Source of the DNA: RCIO01 sp040880025
Lineage (GTDB): Bacteria > Pseudomonadota > Alphaproteobacteria > Rhizobiales > Rhizobiaceae
DNA: 64,000 nt
NCBI GenBank assembly: GCA_040880025.1
Contig: JBBDJD010000013.1
Location: 372,001 to 436,000, forward strand
Reading direction: 5' to 3'
The notes under the pieces were generated by a model. The model saw only the letters and a program-made list of their open reading frames with translations. It did no database searches and was not told where the DNA came from. A program made the position numbers and the translations under genes. This document shows positions 9,513 through 16,395 of the stretch, in pieces. How positions within the stretch are numbered: position 1 is the stretch's first letter; each line of letters begins with the position of its first letter.

Positions 9513-10187
9513 ATGTTTTGCCGCTTTTGGATCGCAGTATTTGCACTTGGGGCAATGCCGTCGGCGCTTGCCCAACAACAAGGCGATGCGGCAGGGCCAG
9601 CAGAAGTTTGGTGGCAGGGATGGCTGACAATCGTCACGCCGGCCGCCAGTGTTGTCATCGCAATCATCGCCCTCGTGTTCACGGTTAAGAGCAATCGCCG
9701 CTCGGAACGTATCGCCAAGTCGCAAACACGCGCTTACTTGGAGTTTGGAGCGCCGCTAATCCCTCCGACGGACTCCTTGAGGGAAGATTTCAAATTCACG
9801 CTTTCCGCTGTGAATAGAGGCAACACCCCGGCCCTCAACGTCAATATCAGCGCTCAGACGTTCGTCGGCGAGTTCCCGCTTCCAGCGACGCATGAACTAC
9901 CAAATAACTGGGAGGAGGTCGGAAGTGGAATCGTGGTCCATCCGAGCGGCGATGGCGAACCTGCGACATTTCCTGCAAGCGGGCCAAGGATGATTCAAGC
10001 CGACATCGATACCGTTACCTCGGCTGGCTCCGGTCGGCGCCTCTACGCGGTGGTTAAGGCGACCTACAACGACGTTTTCGGTGACAGTATCCTTGAGGTG
10101 TATTGTATTAGCGCCAGCTTTGGCGATAGCCCCCGCGCGGAGCTGGCAACGAAGCACAATACCTATGAGGTAACCAAGCCTTCATAG
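9513..10187 (+). CDS. Hypothetical membrane protein
   Basis: This 224-residue protein starts with a likely cleavable signal peptide ending near ALA-Q (about residue 21). A single transmembrane helix follows at about residues 38-60 (TIVTPAASVVIAIIALVFTV), then positively charged residues (KSNRRSERIAKSQ) that suggest the rest faces the cytoplasm. The remaining ~150 residues contain an immunoglobulin-like pattern (NRGNTPALNVNIS) but no recognised catalytic motif. It stands alone between aspS and pcp and may be an accessory insertion. No function is claimed. Confidence 0.6.
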   Translation: MFCRFWIAVFALGAMPSALAQQQGDAAGPAEVWWQGWLTIVTPAASVVIAIIALVFTVKSNRRSERIAKSQTRAYLEFGAPLIPPTDSLREDFKFTLSAVNRGNTPALNVNISAQTFVGEFPLPATHELPNNWEEVGSGIVVHPSGDGEPATFPASGPRMIQADIDTVTSAGSGRRLYAVVKATYNDVFGDSILEVYCISASFGDSPRAELATKHNTYEVTKPS

Positions 10188-10291
10188 GGCCGTTCACTGA
10201 TAGGCAACCCGGCCTAACTCAATGAGTCCCGCCTTGCCCCCTCCGTCACACCCTGATACTAAACCAGTTAGTTAACTATTGGGAGGACGTC

Positions 10292-10447
10292 ATGGCACCC
10301 CCGCAAGGAATGGTTCACCGAAGGCGATCAATGGACAACGAATTGTCGATTGAAGGGACCAACACGCGAGGATCTAGGCCCGAACGCGCCGCCGTCGAGC
10401 GCGGGCCATTGTCACCGCACCCTTCGCGCCCCACAATCACTCCATGA
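10292..10447 (+). CDS. Possible 51-residue leader ORF coupled to pcp, or gene remnant
   Basis: A short frame begins at ATG 10292 behind a strong GGGAGG site spaced 6 bases. It runs 51 codons and ends in TGA that overlaps the pcp start as ATGA (10444-10447). The peptide is basic and low in complexity and resembles nothing I know. An imperfect hairpin repeat (10328-10353) lies inside it. Upstream, CCAGTTAGTTAACTA resembles the promoter region of a TetR-type gene. It may therefore be the stub of a lost gene, a coupled leader, or chance. Confidence 0.3.
   Translation: MAPPQGMVHRRRSMDNELSIEGTNTRGSRPERAAVERGPLSPHPSRPTITP
10328..10353. repeat. Hairpin repeat, imperfect copy
   Basis: Arms of 11 bases (TCAATGGACAA and TTGTCGATTGA) with one mismatch surround a CGAA loop. 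The same design occurs perfectly at 20382-20407, so this is a dispersed extragenic palindrome. Confidence 0.6.
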
Positions 10448-11082
10448 GACAGCCCCGCATCCTCATCACCGGTTTCGGCCCGTTTCCGGGCGAGCCGGTG
10501 AACCCGACTGAAAACCTCATCAAGGCCTTGCGCGACTTCCCCGATATCGTCGCCGGGTGCGGCGTGGTCCGCACTGAAATCCTCGACGTCGAATATGGCG
10601 CGGTGCCGGCCCGCCTCGCGGCGATTGGCGCGGAGTTCATTCCCGATATCGCCCTCCATTTCGGCCTGAGCGCAAAGGCCGAAGGCTTTACGCTGGAGCG
10701 CCTGGCGCGCAACGAGATTGCCGCCGACCGGCCGGACAATGCCGGCGGACAGCCGCGGGCAGCCGGCATCGTCGAAGGCGGGGCAGCATATCCGTCCACA
10801 CTGCCGCTTGAGGCGATCGCGGCGGCACTTTCAAAGGCCGGCCTGCCGTTTTCATGGTCGAACGACGCCGGCGGCTATCTCTGCAACTATGTCTTCTACC
10901 TGTCGCGTAGCCCGCATTTCACGGATTTTTCGCCGCAAATCAGCGGCTTCATCCATGTCCCGCCTCTTGCCGGCGAGGACACGCCGGCCCATGCGATGGC
11001 GCTGGACGATCTGGTCGCCGGCGCAGCTGTCGTCGCCGCCGCCTGCGCCGATGAGTGGCAAAAGGCGAGGGCGGTGGCCTAG
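10444..11082 (+). CDS. pcp: Pyroglutamyl-peptidase I
   Basis: Pcp is a cytosolic cysteine peptidase (family C15) that removes N-terminal pyroglutamate from peptides. The 212-residue product has normal length. It contains the N-terminal signature TGFGPFPGEPVNPTE and all three catalytic positions: E85 in TLERLARN, C147 in GGYLCNYVFY and H171 in FIHVPPL. A good Shine-Dalgarno is not obvious immediately upstream, but a 51-codon frame with a strong site ends in ATGA at this start and may couple translation. Confidence 0.92.
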   Translation: MRQPRILITGFGPFPGEPVNPTENLIKALRDFPDIVAGCGVVRTEILDVEYGAVPARLAAIGAEFIPDIALHFGLSAKAEGFTLERLARNEIAADRPDNAGGQPRAAGIVEGGAAYPSTLPLEAIAAALSKAGLPFSWSNDAGGYLCNYVFYLSRSPHFTDFSPQISGFIHVPPLAGEDTPAHAMALDDLVAGAAVVAAACADEWQKARAVA

Positions 11083-11235
11083 AGACGCGCTCCAACCGCC
11101 CGTCATCCTGCGGCGCTTCGCCAGGCAAAGCCTCAAACGACGCACAGCCGCGCACCTTCAGCCATCCCGTTTTGGCACAACAGCGCTTTCCTCTGCACAT
11201 CGCCAAACCCGAGCCCATGAACCGGATGCTAAGAA

Positions 11236-12579
11236 TTGTTCGCCATAACGCGCCTTCAGGAAACGGGAATTGGCGAATTGATAAGACGCTTCACTTCCAT
11301 CTTGAGCGCATGCCTGCAAAGCCGCGCCGGCAATGTGGCTATGATGACGGCGATCCTGGCGGTGCCCCTGCTGCTCGCCGTGGGAACGGCCGTGGATGTG
11401 GCGCGGCTTATAGAATACCGGACATCGCTGCAGAACGCCGCGGATGCTGCGGTCCTGGCCGCGATTTCCGAAGGGTCGCCAGGCAGGGATTATGCCTACT
11501 CCCTCACCTCCGATGGAGAGATACCGCCGGGTGAACGCGACGCCGAGCTTTTCTTCCAGGCAAACTTTATCGAGGACGGCGAGGTCGTGTTCGACCGGGT
11601 CGACGCCGACGTTCGCAGGGAATCCAGGCGCATCGTCTCGACCCTCAGTTACGACGTTCGCGTTCCGATCGTCTTCGGCGGCCTTCTGGGCATCAGCTAT
11701 ATATCTTTGAAAGGGCACGCGACGGCCGAGATACCGACCGACGCGGCAATCGATTTTTATCTTCTGCTCGACAACACGCCGTCGATGGGCGTGGGCGCGA
11801 CACCAGGTGACATCAGCAAGATGGTGTCCAACACGCCGGACAAATGCGCGTTCGCGTGTCACTCGCTCGACGACTCGGACAACTATTACAATCTTGCAAA
11901 GTCGCTTGGCGTGGCGATGCGCATTGACGTGGTCCGGCAGGCCACGCAGAAACTGACCGAGACGGCGGAGTCCGTCAGGCAGTTCAAGAAACAGTACCGT
12001 ATGGCCGTCTATTCGTTCGGCGCGGCCGCGACCAGCATCGGGCTGACGGAGGTCGCCAAGCTTTCCTGGAACATGAAGCAGGTGAAAAAGAAGACCGATG
12101 GGCTCGACCTTATGACGATCCCTCACCAGAACTACGACAACGATCAGCAGACAAGCTTCGACAAGACCCTTTCCGCGATCAACAAGATCATACCCGATCC
12201 TGGCTCGGGACTCGGGAGCTCCGCGCCGCAAAAAATACTGTTTTTCGTGTCGGACGGTGTCGGCGACAGCTACAAGCCCTACGACTGCACCAAGAATACC
12301 ACCGGCGGCCGCTGTCAGGAGCCGATCGACACCAGCCTTTGCGAGGCGATCAAGGCGCGGGGCATCAAGATCGCGGTGCTGTACACGACCTATCTGCCGC
12401 TGCCGACCAATGGTTGGTACAACACCTGGATCAAGCCATTCCAGGACGAGATCGGTCCGCGCATGGAAAGCTGCGCCTCGCAGGGACTGTTCTTCGAGGT
12501 CAGCCCCAGCGAGGGTATCCCCGAGGCGATGGACGCGCTGTTCCTCAAGGCCCTCTCGGTGCTCAGGCTGAGCAGCTAG
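11236..12579 (+). CDS. TadE/TadG-type pilus assembly protein with von Willebrand A domain
   Basis: The product has the TadG layout. An N-terminal hydrophobic pilin-like helix (GNVAMMTAILAVPLLLAVGTAVDVARL) is followed by the conserved LQNAADAAVLAA segment. A long extracytoplasmic region ends in a von Willebrand factor A domain. The metal-binding motif appears as LLLDNTPSM (D-x-T-x-S form). TadG-like proteins are exported with Flp/Tad pilus systems or act alone at the envelope; no other tad gene is in the window. The start is uncertain: TTG at 11236 gives 447 residues, and TTG at 11278 gives 433. Confidence 0.8.
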   Translation: MFAITRLQETGIGELIRRFTSILSACLQSRAGNVAMMTAILAVPLLLAVGTAVDVARLIEYRTSLQNAADAAVLAAISEGSPGRDYAYSLTSDGEIPPGERDAELFFQANFIEDGEVVFDRVDADVRRESRRIVSTLSYDVRVPIVFGGLLGISYISLKGHATAEIPTDAAIDFYLLLDNTPSMGVGATPGDISKMVSNTPDKCAFACHSLDDSDNYYNLAKSLGVAMRIDVVRQATQKLTETAESVRQFKKQYRMAVYSFGAAATSIGLTEVAKLSWNMKQVKKKTDGLDLMTIPHQNYDNDQQTSFDKTLSAINKIIPDPGSGLGSSAPQKILFFVSDGVGDSYKPYDCTKNTTGGRCQEPIDTSLCEAIKARGIKIAVLYTTYLPLPTNGWYNTWIKPFQDEIGPRMESCASQGLFFEVSPSEGIPEAMDALFLKALSVLRLSS

Positions 12580-12619
12580 CTGAATTCCGCCGCCGGCCAG
12601 CCGCGTCCGCGTTGACGCT

Positions 12620-13861
12620 TTAGCAGGTCGTTGATGCCGGCTGGCACTCGTTGGCGGTAATCGCCACGCCCAGCGTCTGCGGCAGCGATTGCGGCGCGCT
12701 CATCGCGCCGGCCATGATCAGCGCGAACGGCACCGGCGAGGCCGGCTGCGCGGCGATCACCAGGTTGCCCGGATTGTCGAGAAACGCCGACACGGCCATC
12801 GCCGTCTGCGCCGTCAGCTGCTGGTCGCCGAGCTGCATCATCATGAACGGCACCATCGCCTTGGCCTGGTTGGCGACGTCCTTCGAGCGCGCGCCCTGCT
12901 GCTGCGCCACGAACTCCAGCACCTTCTCCGTCAGCGTGTCGTCCTGGAAGTGGATGCGCGCGGACCGGAAGGTGAGCTGCTGCATCAGTCCCATCATGGC
13001 GAGCCCCCTGGCCGAATCGTCGGCGCCGGGATTGGCCATCATCGAGGCCTGCATTTCGCGCATCGACCTGATGAAGTCCGGCGTATAGCCGCCGATTTCG
13101 AGGCTGATGCCGAACGTGCCGAGTTCGTCCACGGTGATGTCGTAGCGCGACAGGCTCGCCCGTCCCTCGGCCGGGTCCCAGTCGCCCTCGATGACGAAAT
13201 GGCCGGCGACCTCTTCATAGCCGAGCGCGGCGAAAACCGCCTTCGACTTGGGATCGTCGGTGGCGCCCGGCTTGGCGGTGAAGGCATCCGCCGCGCCGCT
13301 GAAGCGCATCGGCCCGCCGCTGTCCGGCAACTCGAGCGCGATGGCGAGGCCCTCCATGGTGAAGACCTCCTCGCCCTTCACCGTCACCGTCATCTCGCCG
13401 AGGCTCGCCGCATCGTAGAACACGACGCCGCCATAGGCGTTTTCGGCGCCCTCCGGCTCCAGGATGATGCCGTCCATCGTGATCTCGCTCAGATGGATGG
13501 CGTCCTCGCCGTCCTGCCGGGCATATTCGGGCACATACAGCGTGCCGATGCGCCAGCCGTCGCCTTCCTCGCTCACGTCGATCAGCTCGACCAGGTCGAT
13601 CGTCGCGTCTTCGCCGCCGGCCGCGACGCGGACGTCCTTCAGCGCGATCACCGGATCGCCGTCGGCATTGTCGTATTCTTCCATGCCGGCCCATTCCACG
13701 CTGGCGCCCTGTTCGGTCATCACCGCCTGGAAGCGGTCGAGAAAGGCGTCGACATCCTGCGCCGCCGCCGGTCCCGAAACCGTCAGAAGCGTTGAAAGCG
13801 CCAGCAGCGCGCCGCATGACGCCGAATCCGCGAGGCTGGTCCTGTTACCGATCGTGCGCAT
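12620..13861 (-). CDS. Secreted protein of unknown function
   Basis: From the ATG at 13861 the product is 413 residues. A typical Sec signal peptide runs from MRTIGNR through a hydrophobic core (ALLALSTLLTVS) to a GPAAA-Q cleavage region. The mature part is acidic, beta-rich and Ala/Gly-rich, with repeated 'EI..DG..LE' style strands that recall bacterial AsmA/DUF945-like periplasmic proteins, though no defining motif is visible. It has two cysteines near the C-terminus. It is convergent with the Tad-type gene and divergent from parC. Function unknown. Confidence 0.7.
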   Translation of the reverse strand: MRTIGNRTSLADSASCGALLALSTLLTVSGPAAAQDVDAFLDRFQAVMTEQGASVEWAGMEEYDNADGDPVIALKDVRVAAGGEDATIDLVELIDVSEEGDGWRIGTLYVPEYARQDGEDAIHLSEITMDGIILEPEGAENAYGGVVFYDAASLGEMTVTVKGEEVFTMEGLAIALELPDSGGPMRFSGAADAFTAKPGATDDPKSKAVFAALGYEEVAGHFVIEGDWDPAEGRASLSRYDITVDELGTFGISLEIGGYTPDFIRSMREMQASMMANPGADDSARGLAMMGLMQQLTFRSARIHFQDDTLTEKVLEFVAQQQGARSKDVANQAKAMVPFMMMQLGDQQLTAQTAMAVSAFLDNPGNLVIAAQPASPVPFALIMAGAMSAPQSLPQTLGVAITANECQPASTTC

Positions 13862-14061
13862 TGGGTGTTCCCTGAAATGGTGTTGCCTGTTGCTTCGCCG
13901 GCCGACGCTAGGGGCACAAAACGACCGGATGGCGGCGCTCGCGCCCCAATGTGCGCATTTCCGGCCCCAAGGCAAGAAACACAAGGCAAGACTGGTGAAT
14001 GCGGCGTTGCGCGCCATGCGCGCCCCTTGCTCCGAATCACCCCTTTCGCTAACCGGATTTC

Positions 14062-16320
14062 ATGGGACAAAGCCTCATCCCGCCCGGCAAGGGCAGCGGC
14101 GATCACATCGAACCGGTCGATCTGAAGAAGGCGCTCGAGGAGCGCTATCTCGCCTATGCGCTGTCGACCATCATGCACCGCGCGCTGCCCGACGTGCGCG
14201 ACGGGCTGAAACCCGTCCACCGCCGCATCCTGCACGCCATGCGGCTGGCCCGGCTCGAGCCCGGCACCCGCTTTTCCAAATGCGCGGCCATTATCGGCGA
14301 CGTGATGGGCAAGTTCCACCCGCATGGCGACCAGTCGATCTACGACGCGCTGGTGCGCCTCGCGCAGTCCTTCGCCATGCGCTATCCGCTGGTCGACGGG
14401 CAGGGCAATTTCGGCAATATCGACGGCGATAGCGCCGCCGCCATGCGCTACACCGAGGCGCGCATGACCGAGGCGGCAGCTGCCATCCTCGAGGGCATCA
14501 CCGAGGACGCGGTCGATTTCCGCCTCACCTACAATGAGGAGGACAAGGAGCCGGTGGTGCTGCCCGGCGCCTTCCCCAACCTGTTGGCCAACGGCTCGTC
14601 GGGCATCGCCGTCGGCATGGCGACCTCGATCCCGCCGCACAACGCCGCCGAGCTGTGCGCCGCCGCCATAGACCTCATCGACAACCCGGCCGTCACCGTC
14701 GCCGACCTCATGCGCCATGTCGAAGGCCCGGATTTCCCCACCGGCGGCATCGTCGTCGAGGACCGCGCCGCGATGCTTGAGGCCTACGAGACCGGCCGCG
14801 GCTCGTTCCGGGTGCGCTCGCGCTGGGAGACCGAGGATCAGGGCCGCGGCGCCTGGGTCGCCGTCGTCACCGAAATCCCCTACGGCGTGCAGAAATCGCG
14901 CCTGATCGAGAAGATCGCCGAGCTGGTCATCGCCAGAAAGCTGCCGCTGCTGGAGGACGTGCGCGACGAGAGCGCCGAGGACATCCGCCTCGTGCTGGTG
15001 CCCAAATCCCGCGCCGTCGACCCCGCGTTGATGATGGAATCGCTGTTCCGGCTGACCGAGCTGGAATCGCGCTTCCCCTTGAACCTCAACGTGCTGTCGC
15101 GCGGCAAGGTGCCCGGTGTGCTGTCGCTCAAGCAGGTGCTGGCCGAGTGGCTCGCCCACCGCCGCGAGGTGCTTCTGCGCCGTTCGCGCCATCGCCTGGC
15201 CGAGATCGAGCGCCGGCTCGAAATCCTCGCCGGCTACCTCGTCGCCTATCTCAACATCGACGAGGTCATCCGCATCATCCGCCAGGAGGACGAGCCCAAG
15301 CAGGTCATGATGGCCCGCTGGGAGCTCAGCGATGTCCAGGCCGAGGCGATCCTCAACATGCGCCTGCGCGCCTTGCGCAAGCTGGAAGAGTTCGAAATCC
15401 GCAAGGAGTTCGACGGTCTCTCCGGCGAGAAATCGGAGATCGAGGCGCTGCTGGCTTCTGAATCGAAGCAATGGGCCACCGTCCGCTGGCAGGTGGCCGA
15501 GACGGGCAAGAAATACGGCAAGGACACCGAGCTTGGCGCGCGCCGCACCACCTTTTCCGTCGCCCCCGAGCATGATCTGGGCGACATCCACCACGCCATG
15601 GTGGAGCGCGAGCCGGTCACCGTCGTGGTCAGCCAGAAGGGCTGGCTGCGCGCCATGAAGGGCCATCTGGCCGACCTCGCCGCGCTCACCTTCAAGGAGG
15701 GCGACTCGCTCAAGCTCGCCTTCCACGCCCAGACCACCGACAAGGTGCTGGTCTTCACCACCGGCGGCAAGTTCTTCACCATCGGCGCCGACCGGCTGCC
15801 CGGCGGCCGCGGCCATGGCGAGCCGATCCGCATCATGGTCGACATGGAAAACGACCAGGCGATCGTCACCGCCTTCGCGCATGATCCATCGCGAAAATTG
15901 CTGTTGGTGTCTCATCAGGGCAACGGCTTCGTCGCGCCCGAGGCCGAAATGGTCGCCAACACGCGCAAGGGCCGGCAGGTGATGAATGTGAAATCGCCCG
16001 ACGAGGCGGCGCTCTGCCTCCATGTCGACCCGTCGGCCGATCAGGTCGCAATCGTCGGCGAAAACCGCAAGCTTCTCATCTTCCCGCTGGCCGACATTCC
16101 CGAAATGACGCGCGGCAAGGGCGTCCGCCTGCAGAAATACAAGGACGGCGGCGTCAAGGACGCCAAGACCTTTACGCTGGCCTCCGGCCTGTCATGGACC
16201 GACTCCGCCGAGCGCACCTTCGTCAAGCCGAGCGACGAACTGACGGAGTGGCAGGGCGCGCGGGCATCAGCGGGGCGGCTGGTTCCGAAGGGGTTCCCAC
16301 GGACGGGGAAGTTCGGGTGA
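14062..16320 (+). CDS. parC: DNA topoisomerase IV subunit A
   Basis: ParC carries the strand-cleaving subunit of topoisomerase IV, which decatenates daughter chromosomes together with ParE. The 752-residue product shows the winged-helix/tower domain with KPVHRRILHAM, KFHPHGDQSIYDAL and DGQGNFGNIDGD. The catalytic tyrosine is Y130 in AAMRYTEARM. The shorter C-terminal region with beta-pinwheel-like blades (for example GKFFTIGADRLPGGRGHG) fits ParC rather than GyrA, which has a GyrA box. Position 91, equivalent to GyrA S83, is Gln. The gene stands alone; parE is not in the window. Confidence 0.94.
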   Translation: MGQSLIPPGKGSGDHIEPVDLKKALEERYLAYALSTIMHRALPDVRDGLKPVHRRILHAMRLARLEPGTRFSKCAAIIGDVMGKFHPHGDQSIYDALVRLAQSFAMRYPLVDGQGNFGNIDGDSAAAMRYTEARMTEAAAAILEGITEDAVDFRLTYNEEDKEPVVLPGAFPNLLANGSSGIAVGMATSIPPHNAAELCAAAIDLIDNPAVTVADLMRHVEGPDFPTGGIVVEDRAAMLEAYETGRGSFRVRSRWETEDQGRGAWVAVVTEIPYGVQKSRLIEKIAELVIARKLPLLEDVRDESAEDIRLVLVPKSRAVDPALMMESLFRLTELESRFPLNLNVLSRGKVPGVLSLKQVLAEWLAHRREVLLRRSRHRLAEIERRLEILAGYLVAYLNIDEVIRIIRQEDEPKQVMMARWELSDVQAEAILNMRLRALRKLEEFEIRKEFDGLSGEKSEIEALLASESKQWATVRWQVAETGKKYGKDTELGARRTTFSVAPEHDLGDIHHAMVEREPVTVVVSQKGWLRAMKGHLADLAALTFKEGDSLKLAFHAQTTDKVLVFTTGGKFFTIGADRLPGGRGHGEPIRIMVDMENDQAIVTAFAHDPSRKLLLVSHQGNGFVAPEAEMVANTRKGRQVMNVKSPDEAALCLHVDPSADQVAIVGENRKLLIFPLADIPEMTRGKGVRLQKYKDGGVKDAKTFTLASGLSWTDSAERTFVKPSDELTEWQGARASAGRLVPKGFPRTGKFG

Positions 16321-16395
16321 CATATGCCGACGATGGTACTATGGATTTGATTGTTATATCTAATCGCTAACAAGATCGCTGCCGCAGGTTCGGCT

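Noticed and set aside
13783..16023. 746-codon open frame antisense to parC
   Set aside because: It mirrors the codon structure of parC, has no recognisable motif, and is a high-GC antisense artefact.
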